Part shown: piece by piece, positions 44,964 through 55,745 of the stretch
Position numbering within the stretch: position 1 is the first letter of the stretch
Layout of the letters: the number at the start of each line of letters is the position of its first letter
Source: Flectonema sp. DT1601
Lineage: Eukaryota; Euglenozoa; Diplonemea; Diplonemida; Diplonemidae
Direction: 5' to 3'
DNA: 64,000 nt
NCBI GenBank assembly: GCA_964019425.1
Contig: OZ025798.1
Location: forward strand, 868,001 to 932,000
Position numbers and translations under genes: made by a program
The notes under the pieces: generated by a model
The model's input: only the letters and a program-made list of their open reading frames with translations
Databases searched by the model: none
What the model was told of the DNA's origin: nothing

Positions 44964-47565
44964 ATGGGAGGCGGCATGGGGATGTTCATGTTGGGGTGCC
45001 TCTTCACATTCACAGCAGGGTGGTCGCTGTTATACATAAAGCTGTCTTCTGATATTAAACAATTAACCACTATGAATAATCTTATGGAAGCACAGCTTAT
45101 ACGACTCGATATCAAAATACCAACAACTGAAGAAGACAATTCAGCGAGTGATATGCTAGATCTTGAGACATGGATATTTCTATCAGCAATTGGTATTCTG
45201 GTCTTCTTAGGTATGAGATTCTCTCTTAGAGAATACGCTTTGCTTAAGCGAACTCGTATTGGTATGGAAGAAGCTCAGTTAGAAGCAGAAACTGATGCAA
45301 CTGCTCACAAAGGTTCAATGCAACGGCTTGCAAAGCATTTCATCATGTATAGGTTAGATTATTATTTTAGTGCTTCAGCATATAGTAAACCATTAACACT
45401 ATTCGTGTTAACTCTCGGATTGATCATCGCGGGAGGGTTTGCAAGAACAATGGTACGAACTGAAAGTATTGGATCTGCGATGTGGCACTCTTGGGGGTTC
45501 ATCGCTGATTCTGGAGCTCATGCAGACGAAACTGAAACCGGCCCTCGAATAGTTGGTCTTCTCTGCACAATCGGAGGAATGCTTGTGTTCGCTCTCGTCA
45601 TCGGGTTGATATCGGATGCGATTTCCGAAAAATTTGATTCTCTCAAACGAGGCAAAGCAAAAGTAATTGAAACCGATCACACCTTAATCCTTGGATGGTC
45701 TGATAAAACCCTGCCTCTGATTCGTGAAATAGCTGTAGCTAATGAATCATTAGTTAAAGAAGGAAAAACATGTGTCATAGCTGTTCTCGCAGAGGTAGAT
45801 AAAGAAATGATGGAATCAGAGATACGTGAATCTCGAATATTAGAATTAGGATCGATGGTTGTTTGTAGAACTGGTAACCCAACTGTTCTACATGACTTAC
45901 AACATGTTTCAGCAAAAACAGCTCGTTCTGTGATTGTATTGTCCAGTGTTGGGATGTCTGCTGATGAAGCTGACGCGAAATCTCTGCGGGTAGTTCTTTG
46001 CTTAGTCGGGTTACAATATACCAGAGGACATATAACTGTTGAGGTAGCTGATGTTGATAATAAAGAACTTGTTCACATAATAGGAAAAGATTCTGTTGAA
46101 ACGGTAGTGGCACACGATTTTATTGGTAGGCTTATCGTCCAATCAAGCAGACAACCAGGACTTGCACCGATTCTAGAACGCGTCCTTGGATTTGAAGGTT
46201 GTGAATTTTACATGGAAGAATGGTCGATACTTGTTGGTTTGAAATTTTCGGAAGCCTTATTTCATTTTAACGATGCTGTTCCTGTTGGGATAGCATATCA
46301 CGATCCGCTTGACTTAAATAAAAAAATTACTAAATTAAATCCACCTGATGACTTCATTATTAAAGAAGGAATGGAAATCATTGTACTCGCTGAGGACGAT
46401 GATTCGTACACTCCTTCTGATAAGTTGCTCGCACAGTACCCACCAGCGAGATCGCCACGTAAAAAAAATAAAATCCACCTTCAAAATCGAATCGTTCCCA
46501 AAAAAAAGAAAGAAAAAGTTTTATTTATTGGATGGCGGAGAGATCTAGGAGACATGCTACACGAGTTAGATGAAGTAGTTGCCGAGGGATCAGAACTTTT
46601 TATTTTTAGCACAGTTCCTCTCAATCAACGTGAAGAGAAGCTATCGGCAAACGGCAGAGATGCCCATCTGTCACTTAAAAATTTAACATTGGTTCATGTT
46701 TGTGGTAATCCCGTAGTGAGGTTTGTGTCATATGTTCTCATACTCTCATTTTGTTTCTTATCAAAAACAAAAACAAAAACAAAAAAACAGGCGTTCAATA
46801 GAAAAACTTGACGTTAACACATTTGACTCTGTTTTTATCCTCGCAGATGAAGAATTCGAGGTATGTTTTTTTTTTTTTTTTTTAAAAACCCTTTTGTTTA
46901 TCATGACAAGAAATGCTCTACTAATCATTTTCACACAGTCTGACATGGAAGCAGCAGACGGTCGTTCTCTAACTAGTTTGTTGTTAATCAGAGATATCAG
47001 GAAACGGAGGAGACAAGAATTGTTGTTAGAACAGGCGCAGATGTCTCCACGAGGGAAAAAGAAAAAAAATAAAAACGGAGGAGGCAAAGATAAGGACAAG
47101 GACAATAACGGAGTCGCGACACCACAGACACCTCTCTCTGCAACAGGGACTCCAAGAGTGGTATTTGAGACAGATGGTGATACTGATGTCAGTGTCGTCT
47201 CAGAAGTCATGGATCCCAGAACCAGATCTCTAATTAGTTTAGCGAAGGTATCGGATTACGTTATGTCAAACGAAATGGTGTCGGCAGCTTTAGCAATGGT
47301 CGCTGAATGCAGAGATGTCAATGCTATTTTAAAAGAACTGCTCTCCTCAGATGGAAATGAAATATATGTTCGTGCCATAGAAGACTATATTCCTGTCCCT
47401 CAAACTCTTAGCTATTGGGACCTGATGTCGGAGGTACGCACTCACCAGTCCATTCTACTGGGCTATCGAATTCAAGAAGAGGAACCACAACTCAATCCTG
47501 AAAACAAGTCAGAAGCAATCAACTGGCAGAAGGGAGATAAGGTCGTGTTACTGGCTGAAGACTGA
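44964..47565 (+). CDS. CASTOR/POLLUX (DMI1)-like cation channel
   Basis: Exons 44964-46720, 46791-46860 and 46939-47565 give 817 aa, close to the plant proteins. Four membrane segments lie in the N-terminal third. The pore region reads FIADSGAHADE, matching the ADxGxHAD filter of CASTOR/POLLUX. RCK-like cytosolic domains follow (HTLILGWSDKTLPLIREIA; LFIGWRRDLGDML), each with a Rossmann start. Plant CASTOR and DMI1 are nuclear-envelope channels for symbiotic calcium spiking; relatives occur in algae, protists and bacteria, where the role is less clear. The long basic insert KKKKNKNGGGKDKDKDN near the C-terminus is unusual. Confidence 0.9.
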
Positions 47566-50268
47566 GATTCTCATAAATTTATTATTTTGAGATCTTGTTT
47601 TTTAAAAGGTGACTTTTCTTATCGGGAACTTTTCTGTTTTTTTGTTTTGTTTTTAATTATGATTTGTTTTTTTTGTTTTCTTTTCTTTTTTTCGATAGTC
47701 CGTTTAATATGTTAGTCTTCTTCTTTGTCATTACTTATCCAGAATTTTATTCTGTTTTTTTTTTTTTTTTTTTTTTTTTCCCACCGACGAAGTCGGAGAA
47801 AAAAACTATTTCAGACTAAGAACCGTTTATTTATTATTACGGTTGCGCACAAATACAAAAGTGTGAGTAAAAAGATTAAAAAGGTGAAGTTTTCCGATTC
47901 TTCTTTATGTCATGTTACCCGTTTCCCTGTGCGCCAGTAATTGTCTGTGATCAACACAGTTATAATGACTTTTTATCTGACTGGTTTTTTTTCGTTTCAA
48001 TTTCTGAGTTTTACGAGCAGCAAAAAAAAAAAAGAAAAAAAATAAAAAGACGATTACGTGTTTCCAGTTTGGCACAAAAACACAAACGAAAAAGTGTGAT
48101 TATTAGAATCGTTTTTTTGCTACCCGAGCAGGAAAAAAAAAGCATCAAACTTAGCGTCCGTTTGTATTGTGCTGACCAAAGGGAGCCAACGTGCTATTCC
48201 TCTTTTTTTTCTTCTTCTAAAAAAGTCATTCTGTTCTGTCCGAACCGATTGCCTTCCGGTATTTCAGCCTGTCATTGCCAGTTGCTCGTGTGGTTGTTAT
48301 CCGACTACAAGGGGAGAGTACTGTATCAAAAAAAATAGTGTCCTTTGTATTCATTTCGATAATGTTTGTCTCTGTTGTTGTTGTTGTTTTACGTTGATAT
48401 ACATGGCTATCAAATACACGGGAGAGGAGGGAGAGAAATAAATATAAAAAAGAAAAAAAAATCTCAACTTGAGTTAATTTAAAATTTCTGTTGCCATTCA
48501 TAGAGAAAAGGAGGAGGAAAAAAATATAAAAATAAAATAAAAAAATGGTATTTAGACTATTAAAGTAAAAAGTAAAGTCTCTTTTTCTTGCGTCTCTATT
48601 AACCCTTATGCCGCCATAAGAAGTCCCCAACAAAACTGGGTATACAATCTTAGTGTTTTTTTCCAAAAAACAAAAAAGTTCCCCCACTAGAAATCCCAAA
48701 TATCACTGCGGGCAAATCCTTCTGCTTGTGTCTTACCGGACTGGTTCATGTTAGGGACAACTTGTGAACTCGGAAGTGTTGTACTGCTGGACTCTGCTAT
48801 TTCTATTCATAGCTGCTGCATGTTCTTCCCTTCCCGAACTATGTTCAGATGTATATAGTGAATCTTGGCCAACTACCCGACAAAAAAAAAAAATCGCGGC
48901 GCACAGCAGGTCAGGAAAATCGCAAGAATACCTGTCCTATGAAAATTTTGTTTCACTTATCGAAGGAGTTTTTTTTTTTTTTTTTTTTAATTTTAATCTG
49001 ATGTATCAACTCATGGTGGTGTAAGGGTTAAATTATATTCTATTTCACGACATGTTCTAAGTTATTTGTATCTATTTTTATCGAATCAAGTGTCCCTTCC
49101 TGATCCCCCATACCCCCTATTATCTCGTTCATTTTGAAAGTCACAGGTTCTGTCTTGTCGATTAAACCTGCATTTGGGTGTTCGTTTATATTCCTTACGC
49201 ACATTTAAAAGTTGTCCATGTATGTATACTACGCTTCCTGTAAGAGAGGAGGTGCGAACAGGGGCTTCAGTGCAATCGATGAGGGCTTTTCTTCAAAGAA
49301 GAAGAAAAGGAAAAAAAAAAAAGAGAAAAAATTATTTGAGACCTCTAATTGGTTTTGTGTTGTTATCACTTGTGTAGCTGTTCCTTCTCACTCGAATGGG
49401 AAGGGAAAAAAAAAAAAAAAAAAAGATTTTTTTCTCTTAGTGGCGGTGTAAATAGCCAAATTTTCTCTTACGACGTGTGTTCTCTCACTATCATGTTGGC
49501 CTTCCTTACACAGCCTTTTATGTTGTTTCGGAATTTGATTGTAGATTCGACTTTTGTTTCGGAGAAAAAAAAAAAAAAAAAAAGAGTCGGGCACTTCTTT
49601 CCTTTTCTTTAGGTTCGTTTCTGCTTGTTTGAATTAAATTGTTTTTGCTGCCCTTCGGATCACATTTGCCTCTTTTTGAATTTTCCAAACGTATTTGAGC
49701 AAAAAAAATAAAATAAAAATACTACCTTTTTCATCTTTGCTGCTGTCCCAACTGGGGGAACAGGTGAAAAAAATAGGGGAGTGAAATAGAATTACCTATT
49801 TCGCTATTATTTCCTGTGATCAATGCAGTCTCTTACCTTAAATGTAAATGCATGGAAGTGTACAAATCTGTGCTTCTCACCAAAAAAAAAAAAAAAAACT
49901 TGTAATAGTGGGAGAACCGTTGCACGTCGAATGTAACTATTAAAAATTGGCTTTCGATTTGGTAGTCTGAAAAAAAAAAAAAAGAATGAGGTTTACTTTT
50001 TGTTCCTTTATTGTACTGAATACGCGAAACCACTCCTGTACATGACCGTCTGTTTGATGAGTTTTTTCTTCTTTTTTTTTTTCTTTTTCTATTTTTTACG
50101 AAACAATACTTGGCACAATTGTCAGGAGAACGGGAAAAAAAAAAAAAAAAAAAAAAAAAAGAGTTGTTGCATCTCAGTGCATCTTGTAAATCAAGTTAAC
50201 AAAAAAAAAAAAACTCATCAAACTTTGTATTTTAATGTTTTTCTATCAAACAGACACAAGGATAGGAA
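47566..50268. other. Long intergenic region containing a MITE
   Basis: No supported gene. It contains many A or T runs, a short hairpin (CCGAC-GAA-GTCGG) near 47784, and a TTAA-flanked inverted-repeat element at 48603-49027 described separately. Open frames here depend on homopolymer codons or non-ATG starts. Confidence 0.6.
48603..49027. mobile_element. Non-autonomous piggyBac-type DNA element (MITE)
   Basis: The element is bounded by TTAA at 48599-48602 and again at 49028-49031. Its left end is CCCTTATGCCGCCATAAG and the right end, read on the other strand, is CCCTTACACCACCATGAG. These 18-bp terminal inverted repeats match at 14 of 18 positions and all four differences are transitions. TTAA target duplication and CCCT termini are the hallmark of the piggyBac superfamily. 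The 425-bp interior has no transposase. The divergence between ends suggests an old copy. The left repeat can also fold on itself (CTTATG / CATAAG). Confidence 0.68.
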
Positions 50269-51529
50269 ATGGATATCCGAAACAGAAAGGAGAAGAAGGC
50301 TCTTGATCCTTCTATCTTCGAAGAACCTGAAGATGAGACAGAATCAGCAATAGAAAAAGAAGAAGTAATATCTCAACACATGAGATCAGCATCAGGAGAC
50401 AGTGAAGGTATATTAGTTGGATACGAACATGAACACGAAACTGATGACCAGCATAAGATATCAAAAAACAACTCACCAGAGGAATCAGAAACCAACAGTC
50501 CACTCAATAATACTCTAACAAACCTTCAAGCAACTCTCAGAGAAGAATTCATAAAGAACGTTGCAACAAATCCACACATAGAACAGACACTTGTAAAATT
50601 AAAACCTGCCTTCGTCCAAGCATCAAAAGTAATTGACATCCTCGGACCATACATAAGATTAACCTATATAAATGCTAAGGCAATATGGAATACGATTCCC
50701 ATTGAGATTATTCAGGCTCTCGTAGGTCTTGTGCTGTGCTTTTTTGGAGGTGCTTTCGTGACAGTGGTAGCAGCAGTGGAAGCCTTTCTCTTGTGTGGAG
50801 GAAAACGAGCTCTTAGAGACATGAGGCAGATATACCGCGACTACAAGAGGGTCACAAGAGACCAAAAGAGATCTGCTTCGCAGACTAATGTGAATGCGTC
50901 ACCAACAGAAAAGCTTTTGTTAGCAATGCGGAGTGTTAAAGATCCAGACAGACTGAGTGGAAATTTCTCATCTGTGTATACGGCAGTGCTTGCGGTTTTT
51001 ACAACCTTACGTCTTCACTTTGCGAGAACTATTACATTAGGCGCTGCGATTGGTGACATGCTGCGTCCAACAATTCAGAAATATTGCCGACCCTCTATTC
51101 AGGCTGTTGTAGAACCTACATATCATAACTGGATTCCTGTCGCGCTCGATTGGTCAGCTCGCTTCTTCGGTATATCAATTGCTTGGTATGCGCAACGTGT
51201 TGTCGCTGCACTGCAATCAAGTTTGAGAGGAGCGTTGCTATTTACAAAGCACTCCTTCAGATTTTTGGTTCGCCATCACGTAATTGATTCTACCTCCGAA
51301 CCTGTAGAGCAGTTGGCTGGTTACTTGTTAGCAGTTGTCGGATTCTATTGTCAACTAACGTGGTGGTATGTATTTTGTTGTATTCTTTTTGTTGATGATC
51401 AAATGCAGTTTTATTTTTGTTCTTATTTTCAAACCAAAATATCAAAACAGCTTCACAGTTCCATTTCCACTTAATTTCTTCGTATGGCCATTATCCGTAT
51501 TTGAGAGTTTTTTAATGATGTTGATGTAG
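50269..51529 (+). CDS. Membrane protein of unknown function
   Basis: Exons 50269-51365 and 51451-51529 give 391 aa. An acidic disordered N-terminus (1-90) precedes a conserved-looking core: a membrane-sized segment IIQALVGLVLCFFGGAFVTVVAAVEAFLLCGG, then RALRDMRQIYRDYKRV. Further hydrophobic segments follow at about 225-245 and 345-365, and the spliced last exon adds FTVPFPLNFFVWPLSVFESFLMMLM. Skipping the splice would end the protein in a poor sequence, so I favour the intron. No family assigned. ACAG lies about 15 nt before the start. Confidence 0.75.
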
Positions 51530-52552
51530 GGAATTGCGTGACACCAACGCATAAGAGTTATGCCATCGCCAGCACATAAAATGGATGATAAATATATTTT
51601 TATTTTTTAGTTTATATTACTTCTAATCCTTCACCCATATCAAAAAATTGCTGCTATACCTATCTTAGTCTGTCCTGTACGTGCCACACGTTATGTAATC
51701 GTGTGACTCGAAAATTGTTTTTTCAATTTGGTTCTTACCTACTGCTGTTCTGTAGTGACTTATATGTCTTTGAGGAAGAGTAATCTACTTTATGTGTTGT
51801 ATATTGAAGAAAATGAGTGCGATGTCATTCTGTGCACGAGATGGAAATCTCAACTAACAATGGCTGCATTGTAATTCTGTATGATATGTTGCTTACTTGT
51901 CTTGATAGTGTTTTTAGTTTAAGAATTTTAGTTACTTGAATCTGTTTTTTTTATAATATGCTGCTGGCTCTAAAGTTGTCGGTGGTGTTTCTGTTAGGGA
52001 AACGTGAGTTTAGTCTTCTCAGTTTTTCTATCAAAAAAAAAAAAGACAACAACAAAAAAAAAAAAAGTGATAGAGAAAAGGAGATTAATCTTATCTTATC
52101 GCTTACAGGTGGTACCAAAATGTTGAACACGTGATCTCTCAAGAATGAGATTCTTTCTTCGGTTGATGAGAAGTATTTGTATAAACGATTACGTGTTGTA
52201 TCTGCACCCCCCCCCCCCCTGGTACTGGTAGTGTGCTACGAACCAGCGTATTCTTGTCATGTTATTTATCTTTTCATTTTTTCTCACCCCTGTAACTACC
52301 CACCCAGATAATTTTTATTGGTTACCCATTAATGCATTAATGTTTTCAAGCTGTAACGACCTGCAGGGCATGGGATGCTCAACCTGTAGTGCGTGGTCCC
52401 CGGGTCAATTTGACTTGACAGCATTTCTTTCTCTGGTAGTTTATTTAAAGCATGCGATTTTGTGTGGACAGAATCCAGTAATAATGATTCATGTCTAATT
52501 TGTTGCGTGTTAACCTTGATTTATTTATCCAAGTCCCCTCAACAGCGAAAAA
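51530..52552. other. Intergenic region with repeat fragments
   Basis: Has A runs near 52035-52065, a C run near 52206-52219, and two segments (52099-52137 and 52229-52247) that also occur in the same order in the 42.1-43.2 kb gap. A CAACAG lies just before the next start. Confidence 0.55.
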
Positions 52553-53387
52553 ATGTTTAATTTTTTTCGTGGAAAGGACTCGGGCATTGATTTCGTAGAC
52601 AATGACTCGGTGTTACCACCTCAAGTTGTTCATGGTGATGTTGCCGGACGTGTTCGAGTTGAATCTGAATTAACTGTTGATGGTTTATCTCATGAGATGA
52701 GATACGGTGCCATAACTGACGAAGAGTATGCGAAGATCTTTGCCGCAAGAACCCCAGCAGAAATCAAGGTGTGATATTTATTAATTAGTTCTACGTGTTG
52801 TAAGGTACACATTATTACATCTTCTACAATCATAACAACAACAGTGGGAAGAAGAAGCAGCTTGGAGATTATATCCAAAATTAGCGATGGGAGCAGTCGC
52901 TGGAGCAGTATTAGGGTTCGTATTTTACAAAGGTCATACCACAGGATTAATGCGACTACGAGCTCGACTAGTACGAGAACAGGGAAAGAAAGTTCTCAAC
53001 GAACCTGATGTGTCGCTAAACGCTTGGGTTGCTGATCCAAGTAAGTTACGTAGAGCGAAGTACCTTTATGTATTCGTTGGTGCGTTTGTAGCTTTTTGCA
53101 ACACCTTTCCAATGTACTATCCTGTGTACCTGGAAGAGGTCGCATCAATGCCAAATAGTAAAATGGCACTCGGAATAAAGCGTATGCATAGACAACTCTA
53201 CTTGAGAGACAGCGTGGCGATGAATGCCGTGTCTGAGGAGAGCGTAGGAGAAGCCAGAACTAGATACGAATCAAAAATGATAGGCGAAGATAGACCAGTA
53301 AGAGACAGAGCTACCGTACCAGCTGAACTAGCAGCGAGCGCCGGACTTGCAGGAGGACTTGGAGGAGGATATAAAGCTGGAGGGTGA
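52553..53387 (+). CDS. Two-transmembrane protein of unknown function
   Basis: Exons 52553-52768 and 52845-53387 give 252 aa. Hydrophobic segments are AMGAVAGAVLGFVFYKG and YLYVFVGAFVAFCNTFPMYYPVYL. Between them is a basic loop (RLRARLVREQGKKV). The C-terminus ends in an Ala/Gly-rich stretch (AELAASAGLAGGLGGGYKAGG). The glycine-rich first segment and short hairpin topology recall inner-mitochondrial-membrane proteins, which is only an inference. The intron is 76 nt and in phase. Confidence 0.78.
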
Positions 53388-53919
53388 TCATTATATTATA
53401 CTCTGCTAGGTACTTCATGACGCTGTCTGTGCTTGAAAGACTCCATCGGAGACTGTCTATATATTTTTTTCATTATCGATGCCGCTAAGATCCCTCGTTG
53501 AAATACTAAACTTAGGTCATGAAGTACATCGCTATATTCATATTATCACTAAGGTATCCTTCAGACAAATTCAACTACTGAAGCCCGAAAGGCTCTTAGT
53601 TGCCAAAGTCTCATTGGGATCACACTTTGGCAACATTCGATAAAAAAAAAAAATAATAATAATGATTGCTAACAATAATACAGAAACACAAAAAAAAGAA
53701 AAGAAAAAAAAAAGGTGGGAAAAAAAAAAAAAAAAATGACTGATAACACACGTCGTGTGTGAGGATCTCAATAGTGATTGACATTGGGATGAATTTAGAT
53801 ATGTGTGCCATGGACATCTTTTTTTTCATAGTCCATCTTGCCACAAGGTGAATTCTTCGAATGATTTGTAATACGAGTTTGTGTCCATTTGTCATGATCA
53901 ACAGGAACACCAGGTCAAG
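53388..53919. other. Intergenic region with inverted repeats
   Basis: Contains a perfect 12-bp inverted repeat and a perfect 11-bp hairpin listed separately, then A-rich DNA and the acceptor CAACAG before the ankyrin gene. Confidence 0.65.
53410..53640 (+). ncRNA. Candidate structured RNA (unknown class)
   Basis: GTACTTCATGAC at 53410-53421 is perfectly complementary to GTCATGAAGTAC at 53516-53527 and would close a 118-nt domain. It is followed by a small stem (AGCC / GGCT, 53582-53594) and a perfect 11-bp hairpin with a 14-nt loop (GTTGCCAAAGT 53599-53609, ACTTTGGCAAC 53624-53634). An A run begins directly after. It has no good coding frame. It may instead be a structured 3' UTR of the preceding gene, which lies 22 nt away, or a fragment of an inverted-repeat element. 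The strand is not proven. Confidence 0.35.
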
Positions 53920-55131
53920 ATGAACGTGTTGAAAGGACTCACTTCTCCGCAAGGAAAATTCTTTACAGCATGCATTGATGGAGATAAGATTGCATTGAAA
54001 AAAATACTAGCTCAGATAAATATTGATGCCTACAACAGTAATGGATTAACAGGTGCTCACTTAGCTGTTCAACATGGTAGACCAGATGTATTGGGATTAC
54101 TTATTGATGCGGAAATTGATTTGAAAGCAGAAGTTCAAAGAGGAGAGTTATCAGGATACACTGTCACACATTTAGCTTCAATGTTGCCGGGACGTGGATC
54201 TTGTTTGCAAGTTTTATTACGTAGAACGACTAGTCATGTACGAACAGAACAAGGATGGACACCATTACACTGCGCTGCGTTTTCTGGTCGGTTTGAATCA
54301 GTTCGACTCCTCCTCGAAGCTGATTGTAATCCTGACGTCCAAACACATGACGGACGAACTCCATTAATGATGGCATCAAACACTGCGATGGTAAAAATAG
54401 TTCGACTACTGTTAGGAGCTGCTTGCAATACTTCAATCACTGATCACAATGGATACACTGCATTGGAACACTCTCTCGATATCCGATCATTTAAAATCCT
54501 TCCAACAAACATCCTGCGACCAGAAGCATACGAATGTTCTTATCTATTAATACTCTCAGGTTGTAGTGTGAGTATTCATTCAGATGATGGTGGTCCTTTT
54601 AGATATGTAAGTGAACAGTGGAATACTCTATTCACGATGGTATCAAAGTATAGAATTGAGCTATTACGAGGAGGGGCTTTGCCTTTTGCAGGGTTTGGAG
54701 GAGCTACCCTGGCTGGTCCTTGCGGTTTGTCATTTCGAGAACTTCTGACGGCAGAGAGTGCAGTGTTGGAGTCAATAGGAATGCCGTACGCTGATGTAAA
54801 GAAACTTATTACTGTTTTACCGAGTTTGTGGATCTTTATTTCTAAATCAACTGCTGCATTATCTCCACAGAGAAAACACTACAACAGACCGACTCCTCCA
54901 ACCAACTTCTCTGTCTCTCGCTTTCGGTGGTTGTCCAGAGCTGCGACTGGTTTACGCAATAAAACCCCTGCTCGGCTCCAAACTATTATACTTGCAGTCA
55001 TTTTATATATCATCTTTTGGATTGGTGTTATGGCTGAACGCTATAAACAACATCCTCTCCTGTATGTGTTTATGTACTTCGTTCCGGATCCATTCTACGA
55101 ACCTATGGAAGAAGATCCTGATTCGTTGTGA
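53920..55131 (+). CDS. Ankyrin-repeat protein with C-terminal membrane segment
   Basis: The 403-aa product carries about five ankyrin units in residues 10-190 (LTGAHLAVQHGRPDVLGLLIDAEID; GWTPLHCAAFSGRFESVRLLLEADCNPD; GRTPLMMASNTAMVKIVRLLLGAACN; GYTALEHSL). A globular region follows, then one membrane segment near the end (TIILAVILYIIFWIGVMAE) and a short acidic tail. I chose the ATG at 53920, 15 nt after CAACAG; an upstream in-frame extension begins with GTG and is not used. It is probably a tail-anchored scaffold. Confidence 0.85.
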   Translation: MNVLKGLTSPQGKFFTACIDGDKIALKKILAQINIDAYNSNGLTGAHLAVQHGRPDVLGLLIDAEIDLKAEVQRGELSGYTVTHLASMLPGRGSCLQVLLRRTTSHVRTEQGWTPLHCAAFSGRFESVRLLLEADCNPDVQTHDGRTPLMMASNTAMVKIVRLLLGAACNTSITDHNGYTALEHSLDIRSFKILPTNILRPEAYECSYLLILSGCSVSIHSDDGGPFRYVSEQWNTLFTMVSKYRIELLRGGALPFAGFGGATLAGPCGLSFRELLTAESAVLESIGMPYADVKKLITVLPSLWIFISKSTAALSPQRKHYNRPTPPTNFSVSRFRWLSRAATGLRNKTPARLQTIILAVILYIIFWIGVMAERYKQHPLLYVFMYFVPDPFYEPMEEDPDSL

Positions 55132-55261
55132 AAAGAAAGTATTATTATTATTTAGTTATGTAAACCTGTATTAGAGTTGGGTGATTGTTGTGTCTTTTTT
55201 TTTCCTGAATCTTATTAATATTTATTTTTCTTATATTCAATCATCAGTTTGTATTCTTATA

Positions 55262-55528
55262 ATGCACATCTCCTCAAGTGGTGGGAAGCCTGCTGGTCCA
55301 TCGAATAGTATTGAAGAGGTGTTGGGTATTCAACCAAAAACATTATCAAACCTTCACACTATTAACAAGCAGAACAAACCAAAGAAATCGAATCTTCATC
55401 ACGGCAAGACTATTGAAGAGAGGCTACATGTTGCTCCAAGACAGAAGAGAATTTCACATTTAGTTGACAGTAAAGTTCGTTTTAAAGACTCTGGTGACAC
55501 TCTCAGCACCGGCTGGGATGGAGTGTAA
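55262..55528 (+). CDS. Small basic protein of unknown function
   Basis: The 88-aa product is rich in K, S, H and G with no membrane segment or domain that I recognise. A TCATCAG acceptor-like site lies 15 nt before the ATG and the spacing to both neighbours matches other genes. Upstream in-frame codons come from a T-rich tract and would give a spurious hydrophobic leader. Its codon use resembles its neighbours. Confidence 0.6.
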   Translation: MHISSSGGKPAGPSNSIEEVLGIQPKTLSNLHTINKQNKPKKSNLHHGKTIEERLHVAPRQKRISHLVDSKVRFKDSGDTLSTGWDGV

Positions 55529-55745
55529 TCCTCTCTTGTTGATGAGCTGTTGTTTTTGTTTACACCCACGTCATAGAATCTCATACAAGGTATAGTTATA
55601 GGTCAGTTTTGGTTTTATCTGTTTTTTTTGTGATTTTTCTTGAATTACACGTCTCGATTTAGTTTATTATTATGATTGTAAAGAGTTCAACTTCTCAAAC
55701 TTTAATACGTTCCTTCCAACAGCAATACTTCATTTACACTAATTA

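Noticed and set aside
47907-48338. 143-codon open frame on the + strand
   Set aside because: No homology, lysine runs from homopolymers, no upstream acceptor pattern, and its composition matches spacer DNA.
48764-49024. Frame that looks like a signal peptide plus short protein
   Set aside because: It starts with GTG, ends in a T-run-coded phenylalanine stretch, and lies inside the MITE. Probably chance.
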